Assembly (NCBI GenBank): GCA_002840735.1 | Contig: PHBY01000006.1 | Location: 62,001 to 126,000, forward strand | Source of the DNA: Chloroflexi bacterium HGW-Chloroflexi-2 | GTDB taxonomy: Bacteria; Chloroflexota; Anaerolineae; Anaerolineales; Anaerolineaceae | Direction: 5' to 3' | Length of the DNA stretch: 64,000 nt | Part shown: one piece after another, positions 46,076-55,101 of the stretch | Layout of the letters: every line of letters starts with the position of its first letter | Position numbering within the stretch: the stretch's first letter is position 1 | The notes under the pieces: model-generated | The model's database searches: none | Seen by the model: only the letters and a program-made list of their open reading frames with translations | Told to the model about the DNA's origin: nothing | Translations under genes and position numbers: made by a program

Positions 46076-46846
46076 ATGCAGATTTCCATTCAATCACTCT
46101 CTCATCAATATTTCAACGGGAAAACCACACATGCCCTGGAAGATATTAATCTGGATATATCTCAAAAACAATTTGTTGCCCTGATTGGTCCCAGCGGGTG
46201 TGGTAAATCGACTTTGATTCGGTTAATAGCGAACCTGATTGTCCCTTCTCAAGGTGAAATAAGGATTAGTAATTTTCACCCAAAACAGGCTATCGAGAAT
46301 GGTCAGATCGCCTGGATGGCACAAAGCCCGGCTTTGTTACCCTGGTTAACAGTAGAAGGCAATCTTCGATTGGCAGAACGTTTTCAAAAAGGGAAAAGTA
46401 AACAACAATTGAGTGTCGAACAGGTACTCAAACGAGTGGGACTTGAAGGTGCAGCTGACCAGCACCCTTATACCCTCTCCGGTGGTATGCAACAAAGATT
46501 GGCGTTGGCGCGTTTATTACTTCAGGATGCTCCCATCTGGTTGATGGATGAACCATTCGCTGCATTGGACGAATTAACTCGTGAACGACTCACTGAAGAA
46601 TTATTTTCACTCTGGAAAGATTTTTCACCCACTGTATTATGGATCACCCACAATATCCACGAAGCCATTAAATTATCTGACCGAATTTTAGTTTTTTCTG
46701 ACCAACCAGGTCGTATTGTGGCCGATATGCCCAATGCAATTCCTCACCCCCGCCTTGAGAATAATCCTGATTTCCAGGAACTTTTATTCAAATTGCGTTC
46801 AATACTTCATCAGGATTCAAATGGAAATATCACTTATGCAGCATAA
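46076..46846 (+). CDS. ABC importer ATPase (thiamine-precursor/taurine type)
   Basis: 256 residues. Walker A IGPSGCGKSTLIRLI, Q-loop AWMAQSPALLPWL, signature YTLSGGMQQRLALARLLL, Walker B WLMDEPFAALDE and H-loop WITHNIHEAI. This is the SsuB/TauB/ThiZ subfamily. It energises the permease and binding protein that follow. 3 bp separate it from the regulator gene. Confidence 0.88.
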   Translation: MQISIQSLSHQYFNGKTTHALEDINLDISQKQFVALIGPSGCGKSTLIRLIANLIVPSQGEIRISNFHPKQAIENGQIAWMAQSPALLPWLTVEGNLRLAERFQKGKSKQQLSVEQVLKRVGLEGAADQHPYTLSGGMQQRLALARLLLQDAPIWLMDEPFAALDELTRERLTEELFSLWKDFSPTVLWITHNIHEAIKLSDRILVFSDQPGRIVADMPNAIPHPRLENNPDFQELLFKLRSILHQDSNGNITYAA

Positions 46847-47612
46847 CCATAAGCAATCCAGGAAAACCATTATTATCACGTTAAGCATTGTGTTCATTTT
46901 TTTTCTCGGCTGGGAATTAGCCGTCTTTTTAAACGGTACGCCTGTTTATTTGTTACCAGCACCATCCCGTGTGATTCAGACTCTTTTATCGCACCCGGAT
47001 ACATTCGCCCAGGCAACTTTCTTAACCCTGGGAGAAGCGCTGACAGGTCTGTTGATAGGCGTTATCGCAGGAATTCTTTTAGCGTCGGTTCTGACCCTCC
47101 TTCCTGGAATTGAAGATGGCGTGATGACCCTGGCAATTTTGATCAAATCCACACCCATGGTTGCCATTGCACCGCTATTAACGTTATGGTTGGGTTTTGG
47201 GGTTCTTCCCAAAATTATCATTACTGCCTTAATGAGCTTTTTCCCGGTATTAATCAATGTTCTCAGTGGCATGCAACGGGTGGACCCCTCTCTCCACGAT
47301 TTATTTAGATCCTGGAATGCAAACCGATGGGAAATCTTCCGATATTTGCGGGCACCTTCTGCCATCCCGTATTTGTTTACAGCATTAAAAATCACAGGTC
47401 CGCTTTCGTTAATTGGCGCTGTTGTGGCTGAATGGACGGGGGCTTCAGGCGGATTAGGACGCACCATGTGGCTGGCATATACCAATTTAAATTTACCCTT
47501 TTTATTTGCAGCTATTTTTATTCTCGCCGCTGCGGGAATGATCATCTATCGCATCATTACCTGGTCTGAAGCAAAAGCTGTTTTCTGGCAACCAGCTCAA
47601 ACCAATTCTTAA
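46821..47612 (+). CDS. ABC importer permease (SsuC/ThiX-like)
   Basis: 264 residues from ATG 46821 (agga 6 nt upstream), overlapping the ATPase gene by 26 bp; the longer frame from 46716 is within the ATPase gene. Six membrane helices and the cytoplasmic EAA-type loop (FRSWNANRWEIFRYLRAPSAIPYLFTAL) are seen. Second component of the importer. Confidence 0.87.
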   Translation: MEISLMQHNHKQSRKTIIITLSIVFIFFLGWELAVFLNGTPVYLLPAPSRVIQTLLSHPDTFAQATFLTLGEALTGLLIGVIAGILLASVLTLLPGIEDGVMTLAILIKSTPMVAIAPLLTLWLGFGVLPKIIITALMSFFPVLINVLSGMQRVDPSLHDLFRSWNANRWEIFRYLRAPSAIPYLFTALKITGPLSLIGAVVAEWTGASGGLGRTMWLAYTNLNLPFLFAAIFILAAAGMIIYRIITWSEAKAVFWQPAQTNS

Positions 47613-47626
47613 TTTCAGGAGAGTTT

Positions 47627-48634
47627 ATGTTACAGCGCTCATCATCATTTCTCATCATCTTTATCATTATCTTTCTGGCTGGTTGTACTCCGATTTTACC
47701 CACAGCCAACCCCACAACTACCCCAACGATCGATAGCATGACATTCATGGCAGGCTACAAACCTCAGGCAAATTTACCATTTGTCGGTGTATATGTCGCC
47801 CAGGCAAAAGGATTTTTTGCAGCCCGAAATTTGAATGTCTCCATTGAACATTCACCCGGTTCAGGGCAGCATCTGCAATTGGTATCACAGGGGAAAGTCC
47901 AGGTCACGACCCAGGATGCTGCTGTTCTTCTCAAACGTCGATCCGAACCGGGATTACCTCTGGTATCCATTGGGTTGATCGGGCAAACCGGGCAACAGGC
48001 CTTTGCCGCACTCAAGAGCAGCGGATTCACATCTCCCCGGGATTGGGAAGATCATATCGTTGGGTTTAAGGGGACACCCCCACCGGATGTATTTGCCTTA
48101 ATCAAAGCAGCAGGTGCAGACCTTAACAAAATCGAATTAGTGAATGTTGGATTCGATCCACGCATTCTGACGGAAGGCAATGTGGATGTATATCCCGTCT
48201 ACAAATCCAACGAGCCTTATATGATGCAGCAATGGGGATACGAAATTGACCTTTGGGACGCCGCTGATTATGGCATCCCTTCCATCGGATTAACCTATGT
48301 CACCAGCGAGGAAACATTAGCCACTCAATCCGACATGCTCAGTCGTTTCCTGGATGCTGCAATTGAGGGAATTTTATACGCAGAAAAGAATCCTGATGAA
48401 GCCGTTGAAATCGTTCTCAAATATGCTGGTCCAGAAACAGATCGGGACCATATGCGCTTTATGTTGGACTCTGAATTAAAAGATCTGCGCAGTCCAATCA
48501 CCGCTGAAAATGAAATTGGATGGCATGATCTGCAACAATGGCAAGCATTGGTTGATTTGTTGGTCGAGTATGAAACCATGCAACCCATTGACGTCAGTAA
48601 AGCATTCACCAATGATTTATTGATGGAAAAATAA
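47627..48634 (+). CDS. ABC importer substrate-binding lipoprotein, NMT1/THI5-like
   Basis: 335 residues with a lipoprotein signal (FIIIFLAGC). The mature part is an NMT1/THI5-like binding protein: FVGVYVAQAKGFFAARNLNVSIEHSPGSG, then GTPPPDVFALIKAAG and VDVYPVYKSNEPYMMQQWG. Homologues bind formylaminopyrimidine or hydroxymethylpyrimidine (thiamine precursors), but also sulfonates and nitriles, so thiamine-precursor uptake is a leading hypothesis only. AGGAGAG precedes the ATG. Confidence 0.8.
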   Translation: MLQRSSSFLIIFIIIFLAGCTPILPTANPTTTPTIDSMTFMAGYKPQANLPFVGVYVAQAKGFFAARNLNVSIEHSPGSGQHLQLVSQGKVQVTTQDAAVLLKRRSEPGLPLVSIGLIGQTGQQAFAALKSSGFTSPRDWEDHIVGFKGTPPPDVFALIKAAGADLNKIELVNVGFDPRILTEGNVDVYPVYKSNEPYMMQQWGYEIDLWDAADYGIPSIGLTYVTSEETLATQSDMLSRFLDAAIEGILYAEKNPDEAVEIVLKYAGPETDRDHMRFMLDSELKDLRSPITAENEIGWHDLQQWQALVDLLVEYETMQPIDVSKAFTNDLLMEK

Positions 48635-48655
48635 TTCGTAAGCAATCATCTTTTT

Positions 48656-48690
48656 TAGGAGGACAAATCCCCATGTCCTCCTATTTTTTT
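48656..48690 (+). terminator. Terminator after the ABC importer operon
   Basis: taggaggaca / tgtcctccta stem (10 bp) followed by a T-run. Confidence 0.9.
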
Positions 48691-48777
48691 AAACCTCACT
48701 CAAAGAACTGATCACTCGAGAAGATCACATCTTATGGTATGCTAAAATACATTCATTCCATTGAACAGAGAGAAACT

Positions 48778-49500
48778 ATGACTGAATTACTTTACCAAAA
48801 AGATAGTTATTTACAGGAATTTCATGCCGTCGTGTCAGCCATCGATCCAGAATCTCATGCTATCAGTCTGGATCAAACCGCCTTTTATCCGGGTGGTGGA
48901 GGTCAACCCAACGACACGGGTTGGATCACCCTGGATGGTCATTCGATGGATGTAATTCGGGTGAAAAAAATTGGTGATCAGGTCTGGCATACCCTTACTC
49001 CAGAAGGAAACCTCCCACAACCGGGAACAATACTGAATGCTAAAATTAATTGGCAACGCCGCTATCAACTGATGCGTACCCACTCTGCCATGCATGTGCT
49101 CTGTGGTGTTGTTTTTCGCGATTATGGCGCTCTTGTGACCGGTGGAAATATGGATCCATTGGAAGGTAGAATGGATTTCGAATTCGAGAACCTCGGCAAA
49201 GACCTGGTTCATGTTATCGAAGAGGCGGTTAACACAGAAATTCAGAAAGATCATCCCATTCGTGTACAGATTCTTCCCCGCGAGGAAGCTTTCCAGATTC
49301 CTGATTTGATTCGCACAAAAATTAATTTATTGCCGGAAGGAATTAACAAAATCCGCACGATAGAGATTGTGGGTCTTGACCTCCAGGCAGATGGCGGTAC
49401 CCATGTTCGTTCAACCTCAGAAATTGGTAAAGCTCATATTGTTGATTACAAGTCCAAAGGGAAGATCAACAAACGTATTTACTTAAAGCTGGACGAGTAG
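48778..49500 (+). CDS. Alanyl-tRNA editing protein (AlaX-M type)
   Basis: 240 residues from ATG 48778, with gagag before it. It is a free-standing editing domain that hydrolyses Ser (or Gly) mischarged on tRNA-Ala. An N-terminal beta domain (TAFYPGGGGQPNDTG) precedes the editing core with HxxxH (His102, His106) and DGGTH (205-209); the usual Cys of the second zinc pair is Asp here (QADGGTH), a variant I believe also occurs in AlaX-M proteins. It is followed after 11 bp by the ProRS-like gene, probably in one operon. Confidence 0.87.
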   Translation: MTELLYQKDSYLQEFHAVVSAIDPESHAISLDQTAFYPGGGGQPNDTGWITLDGHSMDVIRVKKIGDQVWHTLTPEGNLPQPGTILNAKINWQRRYQLMRTHSAMHVLCGVVFRDYGALVTGGNMDPLEGRMDFEFENLGKDLVHVIEEAVNTEIQKDHPIRVQILPREEAFQIPDLIRTKINLLPEGINKIRTIEIVGLDLQADGGTHVRSTSEIGKAHIVDYKSKGKINKRIYLKLDE

Positions 49501-49511
49501 AACGATCTACC

Positions 49512-51269
49512 ATGCGCATGTCACAACTGTTCAATCAAACGCTGCGTGAGTTTCCCGCTGATGCAACCACTCCTGGAAATCAATTTTTACAACGTGCCGG
49601 ATATGTTCGCGAGGTTGCTAGTAATGTTTACGTTCTGAACCCTTTGGGGAACCGCAGCCTTCAAAAAATCAAAAACATGATTCGGCAGGAACTCAATTCG
49701 CTCAATGGACAGGAAGTGAATATTCCATCATTATTTTCTGAAGAAATATTGGCAAAAAGATCAGTCCATTCCTTTGTGGATGTTGATATGCTGGATGTAT
49801 CTGATTCTTTATCTCATCAAATGTATTTATCCAGTACAGCGCATCATTATCTGGCAGATCTACTCCAGCAATCCATTCGTTCTCATCGGCAATTACCCAG
49901 ACTTCTGTATCAGATTCAACCCAGAACACTGAATGGAAGGCAAAACCGGACTGGTTTATTGTCAGCCAGATCCGTGACCAGATTGGAAACATTTTTTCTG
50001 GATAAAGACCAGACCAGCGCAACCCAACATTATCAGCGACTGATTCAGACATTCGAAAATATATTGAAATGCTGCACATTGCCCGTTTCAACGGTTAAAT
50101 TTGATTACAAACAACCCAAACCACAATCCGGATCTGAATTCTTTTTCTTGCACCCCCAGGGAGATACGACATTACTTTATTGTGAATCATGTGGATATCT
50201 TGTAAACAAAGCATCTGCCAGCGTTGAAAAACAACCTAATAAATCTGAACCATTAGCATCCCTGGAAAAAATCCATACTCCAAACACAAAAACCATTGAG
50301 GATCTGGCGAAATTCCTGGATATTCCTGCTTCCCGAACCGCCAAAGCTGTTTTTATGACTGCCACCATGATAGAGAATTGTGAAAAAACTGAAAAAGTGA
50401 TTATGGCCATTGTCCGTGGAGACATGGACCTGAATGAAAGCAAACTTGCCCGAGTGATAAATGCATTGGCTATTCGTCCATCCACAAATTCAGAAATTCA
50501 ATCTATCGGCGCAGTCCCCGGATTTGCTTCCCCCGTGGGGCTAAAAGTTGCTCTGATCGTTGTGGATGATTTGATTCCAAATTCCCCCAATCTGGTTGCG
50601 GGAGCGAATGAAACCGATTTCCATTTCAAGCATGCCAATTACGGTCGTGATTTTCAGGCAAATATTCTCGCAGATATCACCGAAGTAGAAACCGATGCTG
50701 CCTGTCCGCACTGTAATCAACTCCTTTCAGTACAATCCGCATTTTTAGTGGGTAAAATCACCTCCCCGGACACCCTATTGGCTTCGGAAACTGGTTGTAA
50801 CTTTCAGGATGAATCCGGAGAACTTAAACCAATCTTCCTTGGTTCAGCATGGCTCGATCTTGAGCGCATTCTGGGAGGAGTGGCGGAAACGAGGAATGAT
50901 GATTATGGACTGATCTGGCCAATTTCCCTCACGCCATACCAGGTTCATCTGGTCGTTTTACCAGCCAAAAATACCGATCAACCGCAGGTGTTCGCTGAAA
51001 ATCTGTATCAGGAATTACAACGAGCACGCATAGAAGTCCTGTTTGATGATCGCAAGGAAAGTCCCGGGGTAAAGTTCAATGATGCCGATTTGTTGGGAAT
51101 CCCATTGAGGATTACCGTAGCCGAAAAGAGCTTATCGCAGGGGCAGGTCGAATTTAAAATTCGAGACGAAAAGGAAAAAACAAACGTCCCTATGGAGGAT
51201 GTACTTCCACAAAGCATGCATACACTCCTTCGATTGGAAAGAGAGATTGCACAATCGCTGGTGAAGTAA
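49512..51269 (+). CDS. Prolyl-tRNA synthetase-like protein with degraded catalytic motifs
   Basis: 585 residues, colinear with bacterial ProRS: class II core, YbaK-like editing insert (about 250-400; TAKAVF, VRGDMDLNESKL and GANETDFHFKHANYGRDF conserved), zinc-like Cys pairs (CESC, CPHC), anticodon-binding domain (about 480-585; VEVLFDDRKESPGVKFNDADLLGIP). Motif 2, normally FRDE followed by RxRFGxMRxREFxMKD, reads QIQPRTLNGRQNRTGLLSAR (134-153), and motif 3, normally GSYGIGVSR, reads GSAWLDLER (444-452); the proline-site segment GHIFxLGTKYS is KITSPDTLLAS. Aminoacylation is therefore doubtful while editing may persist. Could be a regulatory or trans-editing paralogue, or a decaying duplicate. 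Confidence 0.8.
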   Translation: MRMSQLFNQTLREFPADATTPGNQFLQRAGYVREVASNVYVLNPLGNRSLQKIKNMIRQELNSLNGQEVNIPSLFSEEILAKRSVHSFVDVDMLDVSDSLSHQMYLSSTAHHYLADLLQQSIRSHRQLPRLLYQIQPRTLNGRQNRTGLLSARSVTRLETFFLDKDQTSATQHYQRLIQTFENILKCCTLPVSTVKFDYKQPKPQSGSEFFFLHPQGDTTLLYCESCGYLVNKASASVEKQPNKSEPLASLEKIHTPNTKTIEDLAKFLDIPASRTAKAVFMTATMIENCEKTEKVIMAIVRGDMDLNESKLARVINALAIRPSTNSEIQSIGAVPGFASPVGLKVALIVVDDLIPNSPNLVAGANETDFHFKHANYGRDFQANILADITEVETDAACPHCNQLLSVQSAFLVGKITSPDTLLASETGCNFQDESGELKPIFLGSAWLDLERILGGVAETRNDDYGLIWPISLTPYQVHLVVLPAKNTDQPQVFAENLYQELQRARIEVLFDDRKESPGVKFNDADLLGIPLRITVAEKSLSQGQVEFKIRDEKEKTNVPMEDVLPQSMHTLLRLEREIAQSLVK

Positions 51270-51280
51270 ACTGCCAATTA

Positions 51281-51317
51281 AAAAAGTGACCTGGAAACAC
51301 AAACAGGTCATTTTTTT
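51281..51317. terminator. Bidirectional terminator
   Basis: tgacctg / caggtca stem with A-tract on the left and T-tract on the right, between convergent genes. Confidence 0.8.
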
Positions 51318-51350
51318 CTTTATGTGTAAAATTCGTTTATCTAAACTTGT

Positions 51351-53231
51351 TTACGGGGCAAATAACACGTTTTCAATCAAGAATCGTTCAACTCGTTGAT
51401 AGTAATCCAGTAATGTCTCATTTTTGCGGAAACCGTGCCCTTCTCCTTCATATAATTGATATATAAAGGGAACACCCTGCCGGCGAAGTTTTTCAACGAT
51501 AACCTCGGATTGATTTGGCAGCACGACCTTATCCTCAGCCCCCTGAAACACTGCCAGAGCATCACGGATATTGTGCGCATGATAGACCGGAGACCAGGCG
51601 TGATACTTCTCAGCCGCTGCAGGAAGTTGCCCGATCATGGAAGCAGTGTAATGCGCTTCAAACTTATGGGTATCCATATCCAACATGAATAAATTCGAGA
51701 CACCGTAGTTACACACCCCGGCTTTGAAGACACCAGGATGACGAATCAGACTGTTGAGTACCGTATAACCACCGGCGCTGCCACCCAGGATGACCAGTTG
51801 TTTTTCATTCGCCAATCCCTGCTCCACCAATGCCATGGCCCCTCCCACCGCATCCTCAACATCCACATCCCCCCAACGACCATTTAACATTTTTTTGTAA
51901 GAATGACCATAGCCTGTACTGCCGCGATAATTTACATCCAGCCAGCCGTATCCACGCGAGGTAAAGAAAGCGGTGGTAGCACTGAAACCAGCCATTACCT
52001 GTGTCGTCGGCCCTCCATGAATATACACAATCGCTGGTGGTAGTCCTTCTGCCTGGAAAATTGGATTGGAGGGTGGGTAATATAAACCGTGAACTTCCAC
52101 TCCATCTTTTGACAGCCACGAAATCGCTTGAGGTGAGGATAAATATGCAGGTGGAATATTTTCTGCGGAGCTTCTAGCTGCCACACGCCACGAATTACCA
52201 TCCCTAACAATAATCCGCGCAGGAATGCTGGCACAAGCAGCAATCAAAGCTATTTCACCCTTTGATGAAACTGAGATTTGTTCTAACGAAGTGTAAACGC
52301 CTGTATCAATTTTATTGATTTCCTTAGAGAATATATTTAGCAACCAGAGACTATTGGAGCCAAATTGATTCTGTAGTAAGTATATTGATTGGCTATCTGT
52401 GTTCCAGGCATAAGTTCTGACACCTTGAACCCAGGCTGGTTCCATCAAATGCAAATCAGCTGGTTGATACACGACCTGCTTTTCCATCGTGTTCAAATTT
52501 ACCAGTACCAGAGCGTCCCATTCTCCAGCGCTGCTGATATAACTGAGCCATTGTCCATCTGGTGAGAATTCAGGTTGAAAAATGACGGTCTCATCATCGC
52601 CAGCCACTGTCTGGATGATTTTAATGCTGGGTAATTCATCGACATCTAATGAAGCAAGTTTCAACCTGGTTCCATCCCAGGGCATATGGGGGTGATCCCA
52701 TTCCACCCAGGCAATCATTTTTCCGTGTGGATGCCAGACAGGTTGCATGTAAAAATCTGCCCCCTGTACCAGCTTTTGAGGCCATTGAACACCGGATGTG
52801 TCCACGACTCCTAATACGTCATTCGCGCCATCCGAGAAGACATAGATCACGTGTCTGCCATCCGGAGAAATTTTCGGGGCAGCAACTGAACCATAAGCCG
52901 GTGTGATCGCTTTTGCTTTTTCTGGTGTTAATTCACGTCTATATAAACGTCCATCCTTACCAGCAAAGATCACCAGATTGTTTTGCACAGTAAATTCACC
53001 GCCACCATACCCAACCCCACCTCGGCAGCTCATTTCTCCATTTAAATCAACGCCAGCTTCCCCCAGCTGACTGGCTACCAGCATGCCGATGTCCGATCTG
53101 CCTTCCAGCCAGACCAGAAATTCGCCATTGGCATCCCATTGCACTTCATTCAATCGGACACCCTGAGAAACACTCAGAGCAGTGATCGGACTGTCCCAGA
53201 GGCCATATGGTTTTTGTTGTTTATCTGTCAT
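51351..53231 (-). CDS. S9 family prolyl-oligopeptidase-type peptidase
   Basis: 626 residues. N-terminal ~370 residues form a WD/PD40-type propeller (IVFAGKDGRLYRRE, SPDGRHVIYVFSDG, SPDGQWLSYISS). The alpha/beta-hydrolase domain has the triad Ser485 (GGSAGGY), Asp567 (GAEDKVV) and His599 (GEGHGF). It cleaves short peptides, with acylaminoacyl- or dipeptidyl-peptidase specificity possible. No signal peptide, so cytoplasmic. It is 8 bp downstream of the thioredoxin gene, in one operon. Confidence 0.9.
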   Translation of the reverse strand: MTDKQQKPYGLWDSPITALSVSQGVRLNEVQWDANGEFLVWLEGRSDIGMLVASQLGEAGVDLNGEMSCRGGVGYGGGEFTVQNNLVIFAGKDGRLYRRELTPEKAKAITPAYGSVAAPKISPDGRHVIYVFSDGANDVLGVVDTSGVQWPQKLVQGADFYMQPVWHPHGKMIAWVEWDHPHMPWDGTRLKLASLDVDELPSIKIIQTVAGDDETVIFQPEFSPDGQWLSYISSAGEWDALVLVNLNTMEKQVVYQPADLHLMEPAWVQGVRTYAWNTDSQSIYLLQNQFGSNSLWLLNIFSKEINKIDTGVYTSLEQISVSSKGEIALIAACASIPARIIVRDGNSWRVAARSSAENIPPAYLSSPQAISWLSKDGVEVHGLYYPPSNPIFQAEGLPPAIVYIHGGPTTQVMAGFSATTAFFTSRGYGWLDVNYRGSTGYGHSYKKMLNGRWGDVDVEDAVGGAMALVEQGLANEKQLVILGGSAGGYTVLNSLIRHPGVFKAGVCNYGVSNLFMLDMDTHKFEAHYTASMIGQLPAAAEKYHAWSPVYHAHNIRDALAVFQGAEDKVVLPNQSEVIVEKLRRQGVPFIYQLYEGEGHGFRKNETLLDYYQRVERFLIENVLFAP

Positions 53232-53239
53232 TGATTTCC

Positions 53240-53560
53240 TTACCTTTCAATATAATTTCCAAACAGCTCAATGATCTTGCCTAATGGTTTAAAACCGATA
53301 AATCTTTCCACTTCATTTCCATTCTTAACCAAAACTGTCGTGGGAACGCTCATGACAGAATACTGCATGGCAATATCGGGATCCTGGTCTACATTGACGT
53401 GAGTCAGTATAAACTTATCTTTCCATACATCGTTTAGTTTCTCTAATTCTGGTTCCAACCGCTTGCAGGGTGCGCACCACACAGCGCCAAATTCAACGAT
53501 TACAGGTAGATTTGCTTGTAGAACCAGATTCTCATAATTTTCTTGTGAAATTTCTATCAT
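53240..53560 (-). CDS. Thioredoxin
   Basis: 106 residues with the active site WCAPCKRLEPEL (canonical WCGPC with Gly to Ala) and the cis-Pro segment SVPTTVLV. Cytoplasmic disulfide reductant. AAGGAG precedes the ATG. First gene of a two-gene operon with the S9 peptidase. Confidence 0.92.
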   Translation of the reverse strand: MIEISQENYENLVLQANLPVIVEFGAVWCAPCKRLEPELEKLNDVWKDKFILTHVNVDQDPDIAMQYSVMSVPTTVLVKNGNEVERFIGFKPLGKIIELFGNYIER

Positions 53561-53590
53561 TTTGGATCCACTCCTTATTTATTTTCATAA

Positions 53591-53697
53591 AAAAATTAGT
53601 ATCATCTCAATAAATCGGGGCAAGCGGGTGTTTTTGGCGTGCGGACGCACGCCAAAAACACCCTGACCGCTAATTATTGAAAGGACACAAAAATTAG
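53591..53697 (+). repeat. Fold-back element (MITE) copy C
   Basis: About 89-bp body between 9-bp direct repeats aaaaattag (53591-53599, 53689-53697). Arms gggtgtttttggcgtgcg with loop ga, the inverse complement of the loop in copy B. Flank and body otherwise match copy B almost base for base. Lies in the divergent spacer between thioredoxin and the GNAT gene. Confidence 0.88.
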
Positions 53698-53812
53698 AAA
53701 CAAAAAAATGCCTATTTCATTTTTCATCATTGCTTTGTACAATAAAAGTATAGTCCAAGCTCATGCATTTGTCAGCTTCATATTCGAGCATGGTTAGACA
53801 AGAAGGCTTATC

Positions 53813-54304
53813 ATGGATTTATTCACAATTAGAAATGTTCAAAAAGAAGATCGGGAATGGATTAAAAGGTGGCTGATATTTCAATGGGGGGCAGAGATCG
53901 TCGTCTCTCATGATACTGTGTTTCACCCCTCTGATCTACCTGGATTTATAGCTGTGACCTCCAGCTCTGAAGAGCCTCTCGGTTTGGTCACCTACCATTT
54001 TGATGGAGATGATTGTGAAATCGTCACCCTGGATTCTTTGCGCGAGGGTATTGGGATCGGCGCTGCATTAATTGAAGCTGTTAAACAACATGCCCAAAAT
54101 GTGGGTTGTAAAAGGTTATTCCTGGTCACTACCAACGATAATATCTATTCTCTGCGCTTTTATCAAAAAAGGGGGTTTCGGATGACCAAAATAAACATTG
54201 GAGCCACTGACCGCGCCAGAAAGAAAAAACCAGAAATTTCGACGGTTGGTTATTTCGGTATACCCATCCACGATGAAATTGAGCTGGAATATCGCCTGGA
54301 GTAG
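53813..54304 (+). CDS. GNAT family N-acetyltransferase
   Basis: 163 residues. The acetyl-CoA binding motif A is seen as LREGIGIGAALIEAVKQHA, preceded by strand 4 (CEIVTLDS) and followed by LFLVTTNDNIYSLRFYQKRGFRM, the family's motif B. Substrate unknown. AGAAGG precedes the ATG. Confidence 0.88.
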   Translation: MDLFTIRNVQKEDREWIKRWLIFQWGAEIVVSHDTVFHPSDLPGFIAVTSSSEEPLGLVTYHFDGDDCEIVTLDSLREGIGIGAALIEAVKQHAQNVGCKRLFLVTTNDNIYSLRFYQKRGFRMTKINIGATDRARKKKPEISTVGYFGIPIHDEIELEYRLE

Positions 54305-54430
54305 GATTTAATTTCATTTGCAAGAATTATTTGGATATATAATAACTGCCAGCCCTAAAACATAAAAGAAGACCAAAATATTGATGCATTTATCATTTAA
54401 TAAAATCCCACATTTCCTTGTTTCTGCAAC

Positions 54431-55048
54431 ATGTATTTTCTGACACAGGGAATTGTTTTCGGTTTGTATGCAGCTTTCCTGCCTGGACCTATGCAGGCAT
54501 TTTTGCTTTCTCAAATCATCCGTTCTGGATGGAAACGCACACTTCCATTAGCATTGATTCCCCTTGGTTCCGATGGGCCAGTAATGCTATCATTATTCTT
54601 TCTACTTTCCCAACTCCCGCTCTGGTTTACGCATGGTTTGAGAATCATCGGAGGTTTCTATATTTTATACCTTGCCTGGGATGCATATAAAACATCAAAA
54701 AAGACTGAAGATATCTCATTAACGGATGTAGCACCAAGTGGACAGCGGGTGACTTTTCTAAAAGGGATCACCATGAATTTGCTGAATCCGAATGTGTACA
54801 TCTTTTGGGCGACGATCGGGGTTCCAACCATTCTTACTGGTTGGCAAATATCACCCTTACGTGGCTTATCTTTCGCTTTGGGATTTTATGGAACTATGAT
54901 TCCTGCGACAATGGCCTGGATAACACTTTTCGGAACCATTGGATATTTGAAGCCATCGATCAAAATAACAATTGGGCGATTGATCATCATCCTATTACTC
55001 ATCGTGGGTTTCTCCATGATGATAACCGGAATAAAAGCAATAATCTAA
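54431..55048 (+). CDS. LysE/RhtB family amino-acid exporter
   Basis: 205 residues, six hydrophobic helices. The N-terminal signature GIVFGLYAAFLPGPMQAFLLSQIIRSGW and the conserved FLKGITMNLLNPNVYIFW match LysE-type exporters. No ribosome binding site is visible before the ATG. It ends 53 bp before tgt. Confidence 0.85.
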   Translation: MYFLTQGIVFGLYAAFLPGPMQAFLLSQIIRSGWKRTLPLALIPLGSDGPVMLSLFFLLSQLPLWFTHGLRIIGGFYILYLAWDAYKTSKKTEDISLTDVAPSGQRVTFLKGITMNLLNPNVYIFWATIGVPTILTGWQISPLRGLSFALGFYGTMIPATMAWITLFGTIGYLKPSIKITIGRLIIILLLIVGFSMMITGIKAII

Positions 55049-55066
55049 TCAATCTACCAGATTTGC

Positions 55067-55095
55067 TTGCCGACTGATCTCTCTTCAGGCATAAT
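55067..55095 (+). promoter_or_regulatory. tgt-operon promoter giving leaderless mRNA
   Basis: TTGCCG (55067-55072), a 17-bp spacer and CATAAT (55090-55095). Six nt separate the -10 box from ATG 55102, so transcription should begin at the start codon; no Shine-Dalgarno is present. Confidence 0.6.
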
Positions 55096-55101
55096 CTAAG
55101 T

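Noticed and set aside
46716-46820. Upstream extension of the ABC permease
   Set aside because: It is the shifted frame of the ATPase 3' end; ATG 46821 has a ribosome site and gives the normal permease length.
43376-53697. Fold-back elements as ordinary terminators
   Set aside because: The hairpins have no T-run, copy B follows an independent terminator, two copies lie in divergent spacers, and all have flanking direct repeats.
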